A model generated the notes under the pieces. That model was given only the letters and a program-made list of their open reading frames with translations, had not been told where the DNA came from and did not search any database. Of a DNA stretch of 44,567 nt, positions 8,193 through 16,591 are shown piece after piece. Position 1 is the first letter of the stretch. Each line of letters opens with the position of its first letter. The position numbers were made by a program, and so were the translations under genes. The stretch covers positions 1 through 44,567 of the forward strand of contig NZ_CACVBR010000031.1 in NCBI RefSeq assembly GCF_902728265.1, in the 5' to 3' direction. This stretch comes from Chryseobacterium potabilaquae (lineage in GTDB: Bacteria; Bacteroidota; Bacteroidia; Flavobacteriales; Weeksellaceae).

Positions 8193-9551
8193 ATGGATTC
8201 GGACATAGTCAGGCTTTTGTTAGCCTTATTTCTTGTATTACTAAATGGTTTTTTCGTAGCCGCAGAATTTTCAATTGTTAAAGTTCGTTATTCACAAATC
8301 CAATTAAAAGCTGCAGAAGGCAATTCTATGGCAAAGCAAGCAGAGCATATTATCAAACATTTAGATGAATATCTCTCCGCGACACAATTAGGGATTACCT
8401 TAGCTTCTCTAGCTTTAGGATGGGTTGGAGAAAGTGCTCTTCATCATGTTGTAGAAAATATTTTTAAATCACTTAACATTAATCTTAGTGATGCTTCAAT
8501 AACCTCGGTGTCAGTAGTAATAAGTTTTGTACTAATCACGATTATGCATATTGTATTTGGAGAGTTAATTCCTAAATCAATAGCGATTAGAAAATCAGAA
8601 GCAACGACTATGGCAACAGCTGTTCCATTAAGAGTTTTTTATACCATATTCAAACCATTTATATGGTTAATGAATTATATGTCAAACGCTTTTCTAAGAA
8701 TAGTTAATATTCATCCTGCTTCTGAACAAGAAATTCATTCTACCGAAGAACTTCAGCTTTTGGTAAAACAAAGTGCTGATAGTGGAGAAATTGAAGAAGA
8801 AAATTATGAAATTATTAAAAACGCATTTGATTTCACTGATCATTCAGCAAAGCAAATCATGGTTCCTCGACAGAACATTACATCGATCGATTTTGAGGAA
8901 GAAATTAATGTGATTATTAATAAAATAATGGAAAGCGGATATTCCCGTATTCCTGTATATGTAAATTCAATAGATAATGTTATTGGGATTTTTTATACCA
9001 AAGAAATTATAAGAGAGTATGTAAAAAGAAAAGGAGAGCTTAATCATGATGATTTAAAAGATCTAATGAGAGGTGCTTTCTTTGTGGTAGGGAGTAAGAA
9101 AATATCTGATTTATTAAAAGTTTTTCAGCAAAAAAAACAACATATTGCGATTGTAATTGATGAATTTGGTGGAACAGAAGGGATTATTACTTTAGAAGAT
9201 ATATTAGAAGAATTGGTGGGAGAAATTCAGGATGAAGAGGATGATGAAGATAAAGTGGTGGATAAAATAGGAGAGAATATTTATTGGGTACAAGCTACAC
9301 AACCTCTAGATGAAATCAATGAATTTTTGCCTAAAAAATTGCCTCTTTCAGAAGAAAGTGAATATAATACATTAGCAGGTCTTATCCTTCATGAATTGGA
9401 AGATATACCGGAGGAAAATCAGGAATTCGAGTTAGAAAATTATCACTTTAAGATTTTGAAAATGAATAATAAAAGTGTAGAACTGGTAGAAATGGTATAT
9501 GAACAGTCTAATAATGTTAATGATCTAGCAGATAAGCTAGGAGAAGTTTAA
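8193..9551 (+). CDS. CNNM/CorC-family membrane protein (hemolysin-type, DUF21-CBS-CorC_HlyC)
   Basis: 452 residues. The N-terminal DUF21 domain has membrane segments near 5-27, 62-80, 103-125 and 136-160 with the family signature LLNGFFVAAEFSIVKVR and GELIPKSIAIR. A CBS pair follows (about 205-335; ITSIDFEEEINVIINKIMES...RIPVY), with the hallmark IDEFGGTEGIITLEDILEELVGEI, then the C-terminal CorC_HlyC domain (about 350-435). Family members move or sense magnesium and related cations. GldE of the gliding machinery has the same architecture, but it normally neighbours gldD, which is absent here, so the generic name is safer. clpS follows 11 bases after the stop, probably in one transcript. Confidence 0.88.
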   Translation: MDSDIVRLLLALFLVLLNGFFVAAEFSIVKVRYSQIQLKAAEGNSMAKQAEHIIKHLDEYLSATQLGITLASLALGWVGESALHHVVENIFKSLNINLSDASITSVSVVISFVLITIMHIVFGELIPKSIAIRKSEATTMATAVPLRVFYTIFKPFIWLMNYMSNAFLRIVNIHPASEQEIHSTEELQLLVKQSADSGEIEEENYEIIKNAFDFTDHSAKQIMVPRQNITSIDFEEEINVIINKIMESGYSRIPVYVNSIDNVIGIFYTKEIIREYVKRKGELNHDDLKDLMRGAFFVVGSKKISDLLKVFQQKKQHIAIVIDEFGGTEGIITLEDILEELVGEIQDEEDDEDKVVDKIGENIYWVQATQPLDEINEFLPKKLPLSEESEYNTLAGLILHELEDIPEENQEFELENYHFKILKMNNKSVELVEMVYEQSNNVNDLADKLGEV

Positions 9552-9562
9552 AATACTTACGT

Positions 9563-9868
9563 ATGATCGAATTTAATGATATAAGAGATTATGAAAATCC
9601 AAAACGACAATATGAAGAAGAAGTTCTTGTTTTGGAGGATACAGATGATATTTATAAGTTAATCCTACATAATGATGATATTCACACCTTTGATTATGTA
9701 ATTGATTGTCTAATTGAAGTTTGCAAACATACATTGGAACAGGCTGAACAATGTACGATTTTGGTACATTACAAAGGAAAGTGTACAGTGAAAACAGGAT
9801 CAATGGATATCTTGAAACCTATGCATGAAAAACTGCTTTCAAGGGAATTAACAAGTGAAATAGTATAA
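9563..9868 (+). CDS. clpS: ATP-dependent Clp protease adaptor ClpS
   Basis: 101 residues, the normal size. After a flexible charged N-terminus of about 30 residues comes the ClpS core: LHNDDIHTFDYVI (N37, D38, D39 line the N-degron pocket), CLIEVCKHTLEQAEQC and VHYKGKCTVKTG (H69 region contacts ClpA-type chaperones in other ClpS proteins). It delivers N-end-rule substrates to the ClpAP or ClpCP protease in the cytosol. It is the second gene of a pair with the CNNM/CorC gene and is followed directly by a terminator. Confidence 0.92.
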   Translation: MIEFNDIRDYENPKRQYEEEVLVLEDTDDIYKLILHNDDIHTFDYVIDCLIEVCKHTLEQAEQCTILVHYKGKCTVKTGSMDILKPMHEKLLSRELTSEIV

Positions 9869-9895
9869 AAACTCCGGTAATTTACCGGAGTTTTT
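9867..9895 (+). terminator. terminator after clpS
   Basis: Arms AAAAACTCCGGTA and TACCGGAGTTTTT around a three- to four-base loop, with a T-run; it overlaps the clpS stop codon. Confidence 0.9.
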
Positions 9896-9927
9896 CTTTC
9901 CTGAAACTTTACCTATTTATTATTTTA

Positions 9928-9955
9928 TTTGCATTAAAGTAAAATAGTATATTTG
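9928..9955 (+). promoter_or_regulatory. promoter of the udk gene cluster
   Basis: TTTG at 9928-9931 and TATATTTG at 9948-9955 (16 bases between) fit the Bacteroidetes promoter pattern, somewhat short in spacing. The udk start is at 9983. Confidence 0.5.
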
Positions 9956-9982
9956 TAGAAATTATTAAAGAAACTACGAAGA

Positions 9983-10597
9983 ATGCTTGTAATAGGAATT
10001 GCGGGAGGAACGGGATCCGGTAAAACTACGGTTGTTGATAAAGTACTTCAACAACTTGACATCGAAGGAATGAATATACTTTCTCAGGATAATTATTATC
10101 ATGATAATCAAAATCTAACTTTATCCGAAAGAGAAGCTTTAAATTATGATCATCCAAAGTCTATAGATTTTGATTTACTTATTAAACATGTAAAAGCGTT
10201 AAAAAATAATGAGTCTATTGAACAGCCGATTTATAGCTTTGTTACTCATTCCAGAACAGGAGACCATGTTACTATAGAACCTAAAAACGTATTGGTAGTA
10301 GAGGGAATCTTAGTTCTTACGAATAAAGATTTATTGAAAGAATTTGATTTGAAAGTTTTTGTTCATGCAGATTCGGACGAAAGATTGATTAGAAGAATTA
10401 AAAGAGATACACAGGAAAGGGGGAGAGATCTGAACGAAGTTTTACATCGTTATCAGACCACTTTAAAACCTATGCATCAGGAATTTATTGAGCCTTCAAA
10501 AAATGAAGCGGATCTTATAATCCCTAATATGAGGCAAAATTCCGTGGCGATTGATTTTTTAACTACTGTGATTAAAAACTCATTGAGAAAACATTAA
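9983..10597 (+). CDS. udk: uridine kinase
   Basis: 204 residues, typical length. P-loop GGTGSGKT at 8-15 in IGIAGGTGSGKTTVVD, the QDNYYHD motif (about 35-41), NYDHPKSIDFDLL substrate-binding block, VEGILVL, and RRIKRDTQERGRDL lid region are all present. It phosphorylates uridine and cytidine with ATP or GTP to the monophosphates in the pyrimidine salvage route. The next gene begins two bases after its stop. Confidence 0.93.
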   Translation: MLVIGIAGGTGSGKTTVVDKVLQQLDIEGMNILSQDNYYHDNQNLTLSEREALNYDHPKSIDFDLLIKHVKALKNNESIEQPIYSFVTHSRTGDHVTIEPKNVLVVEGILVLTNKDLLKEFDLKVFVHADSDERLIRRIKRDTQERGRDLNEVLHRYQTTLKPMHQEFIEPSKNEADLIIPNMRQNSVAIDFLTTVIKNSLRKH

Positions 10598-10598
10598 A

Positions 10599-10955
10599 AT
10601 GCCTGCAAAAAAATTAATTAAAGATATCCAACCGAAATCTGAAAGGGTAAAATTTATTCAAAAGTATATAGTGAATAAGTATACAATTACTATCTGTTTA
10701 TTTTTGGTTTGGATGGTTTTTTTTGATAAAACTTCATTTTTGGTTATTCACGAGCTTAATGGAGAGATAAGTAAATATGAGGACCAGTTGGAATATTATA
10801 AAGCTGAATATGAAAAAAATGATCGGTTTTATAAAAAGTTAATGAATAACAAATCTGAAAAGGAAAAATACGCAAGAGAAAATTATTTTATGAAGAAGCC
10901 GGATGAAGAAATTTTCATATTGGTTGTAGATAGTACAAATAGTGCTAAAAAATAA
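10599..10955 (+). CDS. FtsB/DivIC-family septum formation protein
   Basis: 118 residues: cytoplasmic basic N-terminus (about 1-29), one membrane segment (about 32-48, TITICLFLVWMVFFD), then a periplasmic coiled coil (HELNGEISKYEDQLEYYKAEYEKN) and the family motif KEKYARENYFMKKPDEEIFIL. This is the FtsB/DivIC layout; such proteins join FtsL and FtsQ at the divisome to regulate septal wall synthesis. Placement between udk and a methylmalonyl-CoA mutase gene looks like operon packing rather than functional linkage. Confidence 0.85.
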   Translation: MPAKKLIKDIQPKSERVKFIQKYIVNKYTITICLFLVWMVFFDKTSFLVIHELNGEISKYEDQLEYYKAEYEKNDRFYKKLMNNKSEKEKYARENYFMKKPDEEIFILVVDSTNSAKK

Positions 10956-10997
10956 TGAAATTCATTTTCAACAACTCATATAACTAATCTAAAGCTA

Positions 10998-12167
10998 ATG
11001 CGAAATACAGAGACACTTTTAAACTGGGAAAAATTAGTAAAAAAACAACTCAAAACAGAAGACGATATTTACTCAATTCTTAAAAAAAATAATTTAGAAG
11101 GAATTGATGTAAAACCCTTTTATGACTCGATTCATAAAGCATTGATAAATTTACCCAAAGTGGAAGAAAGTACTCATTTGGTTTCTCATTACGATCCAAG
11201 TTTAGAAGAAGATGTATTTGCATTTATTTTAGACCATAATGTAGAGGATTTAGAACAAAAAACAATCTTTATCAATAATAAAGATCTTGCAGGTCACATA
11301 AGTCCGGAAGAAAATGACAATTACTTTTCATTAATTGATGTGTTTGATGAAAATGAAGGAAGTATTGACGATCAATTAGCTAAAGAATTATTAGCAAAAG
11401 ATTTTAAAAGAAATATTTGTGTAGATATTTCTCTTCACCAAAATGCAGGAGCTGCAATCTATCAACAATTAGGAATTGCGTTGGCAAAAACAAAAGAGCT
11501 TGTTGAAGTATACGGTTCTGATATTTTAAATAAAATTATTTTCAGAATGGCTATTGGTGGAAATTATTTTTTTGAAATAGCTAAAATCAGGGCTTTTAAG
11601 CTTATTTTCAACCAACTTTCTAAAGAGTATGGACTAGATGATATTCCTTATATTTTTTCTGAAACTTCGCTGAGGAATAAAGCTGTTTCTGATCACGAAA
11701 ATAATCTGATTCGTTCTACTTTAGAAATTGCAGCGGCTATGATAGGCGGATCTGATGCTGTTTTTAGTAATAATTATCTTATAGGTAAAAAAGGCACAAA
11801 AAATTCTGAAGAAATTTCTTTCAAGCAACAAATTGTATTAGCTTATGAAAGCATTCTTAATGTATTTGAAGATGCTTCCAATGGCAGTTATTATATTGAA
11901 GATATTACCCAACAGATAGCCGAAAAATCTTGGGCATTCTTTGTAGAAATAGAAGAGAAAGGAGGTTATCTACAACTTTTAAAGGAGGGAAGTATGCAGA
12001 GGAAAATTTATGATCATGCAATTGAGGAACAAAAATGGGTTCAAGAAGGAAAAATAAAGTTGATTGGCGTTAATTTATATCCGAAATTAGACATTACAAT
12101 GTCAATTGATGATTTATATAATGAAAAAGAAATAAAAGCTGTTCGTTGGGCAGAAATGTTTGAGTAA
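10998..12167 (+). CDS. methylmalonyl-CoA mutase, small (beta) subunit-like
   Basis: 389 residues of the methylmalonyl-CoA mutase fold without the C-terminal B12-binding domain. Recognisable blocks are the N-terminal LLNWEKLVKKQLKTEDD, the TIM-barrel part with VDISLHQNAGAAIYQQLGIALAKTKELVEVYG, FRMAIGGNYFFEIAKIRAFKLIF, and IRSTLEIAAAMIGGSDAVFSNN. The small subunit is catalytically inactive itself and pairs with the B12-binding large subunit to interconvert methylmalonyl-CoA and succinyl-CoA. It is shorter than I expect for this subunit, and the large-subunit gene is not adjacent. Its stop overlaps the next start (TAATG). Confidence 0.82.
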   Translation: MRNTETLLNWEKLVKKQLKTEDDIYSILKKNNLEGIDVKPFYDSIHKALINLPKVEESTHLVSHYDPSLEEDVFAFILDHNVEDLEQKTIFINNKDLAGHISPEENDNYFSLIDVFDENEGSIDDQLAKELLAKDFKRNICVDISLHQNAGAAIYQQLGIALAKTKELVEVYGSDILNKIIFRMAIGGNYFFEIAKIRAFKLIFNQLSKEYGLDDIPYIFSETSLRNKAVSDHENNLIRSTLEIAAAMIGGSDAVFSNNYLIGKKGTKNSEEISFKQQIVLAYESILNVFEDASNGSYYIEDITQQIAEKSWAFFVEIEEKGGYLQLLKEGSMQRKIYDHAIEEQKWVQEGKIKLIGVNLYPKLDITMSIDDLYNEKEIKAVRWAEMFE

Positions 12168-12607
12168 TGAAAGAAAAATTAATTGATTTATTCGAGTATA
12201 CATTTACGTTTAATCTTGAGATGATCAAAATTATTTCCGAGAATAAGTCTCAGGTAGATGATAGGACAATCAATTTAATTAATCATACACTTAATGCTCA
12301 ACAGATTTGGAATTCTAGAATTTTAAATGAGAAAGCTTTTGATGTGTGGCAAATAAATCTTTTTGAAAACTTAGTTGAAATTAATCATCGTAATTATATT
12401 AAAAGTATTGAAATTTTAAATAATCATGATTTAGAGAAAAAGATTGAATATCAAAATTCTAGAGGTGAAAAGTTTGAAAATACCATCTTTGAAATGCTTT
12501 TTCATGTAATTAATCATTCAACATATCATAGAGGCCAAATCAATTCATACCTGAAACAAAGTGGCATTACCCCAATAGTAACAGATTATATCTTTTATAA
12601 AAGATAA
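12167..12607 (+). CDS. DinB-family protein
   Basis: 146 residues predicted as a four-helix bundle. Candidate metal ligands of the DinB/YfiT family are in place: His in LINHTLNAQQIW (about residue 46) and the pair in HVINHSTYHRGQI (about residues 118-131). Family members are metal-dependent, bacillithiol- or mycothiol-linked transferases or uncharacterised stress proteins; the substrate here is unknown. The gene overlaps the preceding mutase gene by one base and is followed 10 bases later by a methyltransferase gene, so all three are probably coupled. Confidence 0.78.
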   Translation: MKEKLIDLFEYTFTFNLEMIKIISENKSQVDDRTINLINHTLNAQQIWNSRILNEKAFDVWQINLFENLVEINHRNYIKSIEILNNHDLEKKIEYQNSRGEKFENTIFEMLFHVINHSTYHRGQINSYLKQSGITPIVTDYIFYKR

Positions 12608-12617
12608 TTTTTAAGTA

Positions 12618-13766
12618 TTGAATAAAAATATTCTAACTCAAGAAGTTCAACAATATATCAATGCGAATCTAAATGCAGATTTACATTCTTTATTGTTAAA
12701 AAAATCTCCATTTAATGATGTTTCCATACAGGAAATTGTACAACAAATTAAAGGCAAGAAAGTAGCATCGAAAAAGTTTCCCTTTTTATTGAAAGAAGGA
12801 ATTGTTTTTCCAGCTCAGCTTAATTTAGAACAATCCTCATCAGAAATAACCGCTATTTATAAATCTAATATGGTAAAAGGAGAAAGCTTTATTGATCTTA
12901 CAAGTGGGTTGGGAATTGATGCTTATTATTTGTCACGAAACTTTAGTAAAGTTACTCTTGTCGAACAAAATATTGATCTTTTAGAAATTGTTGAAAATAA
13001 TTGGAATATACTAGGAAAAGAAGCAAGGTTTGTTCATCAAAAGCTAGAAGATTTTTTAGATCAAAATAAAGATACTTTTGATACCATTTATCTCGATCCT
13101 GCGAGAAGAGATCACCATAAGAATAAAGTTTTTCTTTTAGAAGATTTATCTCCTAATATATTAGAAATTGAAGAGAAATTGCTTTCTTTTTCTAATGAGG
13201 TAATCATAAAACTTTCCCCATTAATTGATTTGAAATATCTTGTTTCTGCTTTGCCCCGTATTTTTAGAATAGATATTGTGGCTTTAAAAAATGAAGTAAA
13301 GGAAATCCTTATATTTTTATCTAAAAATAAGGTAAAAGAAATTGTTTGTCATTGTGTTAATTTAGAAAGTGGAGAACCTATTTTCACATTTAATGTTGGA
13401 GATGAAGAAAGTGTTCTCAAAGAATATTTTGAGCCTGAACAATTTATCTATATTCCTAATAATTCCATATTAAAGGCCGGAACTTTTAATCTCATTTCAG
13501 AAAAATTTGGATTAAAAAAATTACATCCTAATACCCATCTTTATACATCTATGCATAAGATTGAAGATTTTCCGGGAAGAGTTTTGAAAACTCAAATTAT
13601 TGAATCTAAGCAAATTAAAAAAAATAGCCAGTATAATATTATTTCAAAAAATTATCCTTTAAAACCAGAGGAGATAAAAAAGAAATATGGTTTAAAAGAT
13701 GGAGGAGAGAGATATCTTATTTTTACACAATCCAAAAAAGGAAAAATAATATTAAAATCAATATAA
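12618..13766 (+). CDS. class I SAM-dependent methyltransferase with THUMP-like domain
   Basis: 382 residues. The central Rossmann methyltransferase has motif I DLTSGLGIDAYYLS (about 92-105), the acidic VEQN of motif II, and IYLDPARRDHHKNKVF as the motif IV region. The C-terminal part ending in KKYGLKDGGERYLIFTQ resembles the THUMP-like domain found in Bacteroidota homologs. An RNA target is likely by family but not shown. The only initiation codon that keeps the conserved N-terminus is TTG at 12618; a stop lies at 12612 and the next in-frame ATG is well inside the protein. This is an unusual start worth checking. Confidence 0.78.
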   Translation: MNKNILTQEVQQYINANLNADLHSLLLKKSPFNDVSIQEIVQQIKGKKVASKKFPFLLKEGIVFPAQLNLEQSSSEITAIYKSNMVKGESFIDLTSGLGIDAYYLSRNFSKVTLVEQNIDLLEIVENNWNILGKEARFVHQKLEDFLDQNKDTFDTIYLDPARRDHHKNKVFLLEDLSPNILEIEEKLLSFSNEVIIKLSPLIDLKYLVSALPRIFRIDIVALKNEVKEILIFLSKNKVKEIVCHCVNLESGEPIFTFNVGDEESVLKEYFEPEQFIYIPNNSILKAGTFNLISEKFGLKKLHPNTHLYTSMHKIEDFPGRVLKTQIIESKQIKKNSQYNIISKNYPLKPEEIKKKYGLKDGGERYLIFTQSKKGKIILKSI

Positions 13767-13771
13767 AACTG

Positions 13772-13802
13772 TTGCCGAAAAAATTATGATTTCTTAATTT
13801 TG
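13772..13802 (+). promoter_or_regulatory. promoter of the small lipoprotein gene
   Basis: TTG at 13772-13774 and TAATTTTG at 13795-13802 with 20 bases between them match the Bacteroidetes consensus; the start codon is at 13822. Confidence 0.6.
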
Positions 13803-13821
13803 GGCAATCAAAAATTTAAAC

Positions 13822-14094
13822 ATGAGAAAGTTAATTATATGTTTAGCTGTTGCCTCGCTAGTGGTAAGTTGTAAAAAAATACAAGCAGGAGGTAGTAAAA
13901 ATAATATTAAATTAGAAGAAGGAGTGGAAAGATATTCTGACGATCCGCAAGGGGTTGAGGGACACGGTCACGAAGCAACAATGGAACATACAGAGGAAGC
14001 ATCTCCTGATAAGAAAGAGACTATGGCTCCAAAAGCTGATAGTACAGCTGCTGCAAAACCAACCGATACACAAAAGCCAAAAGCTGAGCACTAA
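13822..14094 (+). CDS. small secreted lipoprotein, function unknown
   Basis: 90 residues. The signal sequence MRKLIICLAVASLVVSC ends in a lipobox (VVSC), so Cys17 should be acylated. The mature part is hydrophilic and low-complexity: Gly/His/Glu near the middle (GHGHEATMEH) and a Lys/Ala/Pro/Thr tail to the end (APKADSTAAAKPTDTQKPKAEH), like a flexible spacer. No catalytic fold can be seen. It has its own promoter and terminator. Such small lipoproteins are common in Chryseobacterium-type genomes and remain uncharacterised. Confidence 0.75.
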   Translation: MRKLIICLAVASLVVSCKKIQAGGSKNNIKLEEGVERYSDDPQGVEGHGHEATMEHTEEASPDKKETMAPKADSTAAAKPTDTQKPKAEH

Positions 14095-14111
14095 TTATCG
14101 GAATATAATAT

Positions 14112-14144
14112 AAAAAATGTCCTGGAGAATGCAGGACATTTTTT
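14112..14144 (+). terminator. terminator after the small lipoprotein gene
   Basis: Arms AAAAAATGTCCTG (14112-14124) and CAGGACATTTTTT (14132-14144) with a 7-base loop. Confidence 0.9.
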
Positions 14145-14249
14145 ATGCAAGTTATTTATAATCAATACGTAATTATCCCTTAGGAAAAACATAATTTTTG
14201 TTTGTTCCTGCTAGGCATTTTTTTTACTTTTAGCAAAACAAAATTTACA

Positions 14250-15629
14250 ATGCAAGAGACATTAAATTACATTAACGAAAACAAACAACGTTTCGTAGAT
14301 GAATTATTTGAGTTACTGAGAATTCCTTCTATTTCTGCTGATCCTGCTTACAAAGACGAAGTACTAAAATGTGCAGATGTTTGTGCAGAGCATCTTAAAA
14401 ACGCAGGTGCTGATAATGTGGAAGTTTGTAAAACGAAAGGATACCCTATTGTTTTTGGTGAGAAAATGGTAGACACAAATTTGCCCACAGTTCTTGTGTA
14501 TGGACACTATGATGTTCAACCTGCCGATCCATTAGATTTATGGAAAAAACCTCCTTTTGAACCTTATATTGAGAAAACTGAACTGCATCCTGAAGGAGCT
14601 ATCTTTGCAAGAGGTTCCGCAGACGATAAAGGACAATTTTTCATGCATTTAAAAGCATTTGAAGCCATGATGAAGACGAATACTCTTCCATGTAATGTTA
14701 AATTTATTTTAGAGGGAGAAGAAGAAGTAGGTTCGGTAAGTTTAGGGGACTTTGTTAATGAAAATAAAGAAAAATTATCTTGCGATTGTATTTTAATTTC
14801 CGACACCCATATTTATAGCAATGAACAGCCTACTGTTACAACGGGATTAAGAGGATTAAGTTATGTAGAAGTGGAAGTGGAAGGTCCCAACAGAGATTTA
14901 CATTCCGGACTTTATGGTGGTGCTGTTCCTAATCCTATTCATGTACTTTCTAGAATGATTGCCAAATTAATTAATGAAGACGGTTATATTACGATAGATG
15001 GATTTTATGATAATGTTGATATTGTTTCTGAGGCAGATCGAGCAGAAATGAATAAACTAAAAGATAATCCTGAAGAATTTAAAAAATCTATTGGATTGAA
15101 TGGTGTAGAAGGAGAGAAAGGATATACAACACTGGAGAGAACATCTATTCGCCCTACTTTAGACTGTAATGGAATTTGGGGAGGATATACAGGTGAAGGA
15201 GCAAAAACAGTAATTCCTTCTAAAGCTTTTGCTAAGATTTCAATGCGTTTGGTACCTTATCAGACTCCTGAAGAAATTACCGAAAAGTTCACAAAATATT
15301 TTGAAAAAATCGCTCCCGCAAATGTTAAAATAAAAGTAACTCCACATCATGGAGGAATGCCTTATGTATTGCCGACTGAAACAAAAGAATTTTTAGCAGC
15401 TAAGCAAGCCATGGAAACAGCGTTTGGAAAAGAGGTATTGCCTTATAGAGGAGGAGGAAGTATTCCGATTACCTCTATGTTTGAAAAGGTATTAGGTGCT
15501 AAATCTGTGTTGATGGGCTTCGGTCTTGATTCTGATGCTATTCATTCACCAAATGAACATTACGGACTATTTAATTTTTATAAAGGAATTGAAAGTATTC
15601 CACTATTCTTTGAAAATTATACAAAATAG
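14250..15629 (+). CDS. M20-family dipeptidase
   Basis: 459 residues from ATG 14250. An in-frame TTG at 14202 would add 16 hydrophobic residues that look like leader DNA, and MQETLNYINENKQRFVDEL is the usual family N-terminus. Zinc ligands and catalytic residues of the M20 dipeptidases are seen: GHYDVQP (H86, D88), RGSADDKGQ bridging Asp, EGEEEVGS with the general-base Glu pair, SDTHI, and the late His in DAIHSPNEHYG. A lid/dimerisation domain is inserted (VEVEGPNRDLHSGLYGG onward). The enzyme cleaves dipeptides or related amides in the cytosol. Monocistronic, closed by a strong palindromic terminator. Confidence 0.9.
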   Translation: MQETLNYINENKQRFVDELFELLRIPSISADPAYKDEVLKCADVCAEHLKNAGADNVEVCKTKGYPIVFGEKMVDTNLPTVLVYGHYDVQPADPLDLWKKPPFEPYIEKTELHPEGAIFARGSADDKGQFFMHLKAFEAMMKTNTLPCNVKFILEGEEEVGSVSLGDFVNENKEKLSCDCILISDTHIYSNEQPTVTTGLRGLSYVEVEVEGPNRDLHSGLYGGAVPNPIHVLSRMIAKLINEDGYITIDGFYDNVDIVSEADRAEMNKLKDNPEEFKKSIGLNGVEGEKGYTTLERTSIRPTLDCNGIWGGYTGEGAKTVIPSKAFAKISMRLVPYQTPEEITEKFTKYFEKIAPANVKIKVTPHHGGMPYVLPTETKEFLAAKQAMETAFGKEVLPYRGGGSIPITSMFEKVLGAKSVLMGFGLDSDAIHSPNEHYGLFNFYKGIESIPLFFENYTK

Positions 15630-15680
15630 TAATATAATACTAAAAATAAGAAGTTTTAAAACTGATAAATCTTAATGATA

Positions 15681-15712
15681 AATAAAACGCTTCAATTGAA
15701 GCGTTTTATTTA
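15681..15712 (+). terminator. palindromic terminator after the M20 dipeptidase
   Basis: A perfect 30-base palindrome (15681-15710) with arms AATAAAACGCTTCAA / TTGAAGCGTTTTATT, T-rich on both sides, so it would work in either direction. Confidence 0.85.
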
Positions 15713-15736
15713 TTTTTATAGGACAAAATTAATGGA

Positions 15737-16444
15737 ATGTTAAAAAATAAAGTAGCTTATATAACAGGAGGAACAAAAGGAATAGGTTTTGGAATTACAA
15801 AAGTATTACTTGAAAATGGTATTTCGGTTGCATTTTCAGGAAGAAGAAAAGACGATGTTGAAAAAGCTGAACAGGAACTTAAACAGTATTCTGAAAATGT
15901 TTTAGGTATTGTTTCAGATGTGAGAAGCCTTGATAATGAATATAGCGCAATACAACATACAGTTGAAAAGTTTGGACGGTTGGATTTTGTTATTGCCAAT
16001 GCAGGATTAGGTATTTTTAAGCCGGTGGATGAGCTCAGTGCAGAAGATTGGAATGATATGATTGAAACAAACTTAACCGGTGTTTTTTATACTTTAAAAG
16101 CTTCTGTAGAGGAACTTAAGAAAACCGAAGGATATTATATTACCATTTCTAGTTTGGCGGGAGCCAATTTCTTTGAAAAAGGGGCAGGATATAATGCATC
16201 AAAATTTGGAGTCGTAGGATTTACTCAAGCAGCTATGATTGATTTAAGAAAGTATAATATTAAATCTACCGTGATCATGCCAGGCTCGGTCGCAACGCAC
16301 TTTAATGGAAATATTCCATCAGAAAAGGACAATTGGAAGATCCAACCTGAAGATATGGGAAACTTAGTAGTGGATATTTTGAAAATTAATCCTAGAGTTT
16401 TACCTAGTAAAATAGAATTTCGAGCAACAAAACCAGGTATTTAG
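15737..16444 (+). CDS. short-chain dehydrogenase/reductase (SDR)
   Basis: 235 residues, classical SDR. The NAD(P) motif TGGTKGIG lies at 10-17, NAG at 88-90, the structural Asn at 112 (ETNLTG), and the catalytic Ser near 138 with Y152 and K156 (YNASK). SGRRKDD after beta-strand 2 has Arg residues that favour NADPH. The C-terminus (PSKIEFRATKPGI) matches the 3-ketoacyl-ACP-reductase-like group. Substrate unknown. It appears to be a single-gene unit between a terminator and an 18-base palindrome. Confidence 0.85.
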   Translation: MLKNKVAYITGGTKGIGFGITKVLLENGISVAFSGRRKDDVEKAEQELKQYSENVLGIVSDVRSLDNEYSAIQHTVEKFGRLDFVIANAGLGIFKPVDELSAEDWNDMIETNLTGVFYTLKASVEELKKTEGYYITISSLAGANFFEKGAGYNASKFGVVGFTQAAMIDLRKYNIKSTVIMPGSVATHFNGNIPSEKDNWKIQPEDMGNLVVDILKINPRVLPSKIEFRATKPGI

Positions 16445-16478
16445 AGGCTTCTAATGCATTGAATAATAAATTAATAAG

Positions 16479-16504
16479 TATTATGCATGCATAATATATT
16501 TTTT
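16479..16504 (+). terminator. 18-base palindrome and T-run, possible terminator
   Basis: TATTATGCATGCATAATA (16479-16496) is a perfect palindrome followed shortly by a run of T. It could terminate the SDR transcript, or be a protein-binding site upstream of etfB; sequence alone does not decide. Confidence 0.4.
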
Positions 16505-16591
16505 ATCTATATTAGCGAAATTAATTAAATCAAAATCTCTTCTTAAAATTTTCATAGTTTTAGATGCGAAAGAGAGAATAAAATAGTACAC

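Noticed and set aside
8193..9551. Assignment of the CNNM/CorC protein as GldE
   Set aside because: Architecture fits, but the usual gliding-gene neighbours are missing, so the specific name is not supported.
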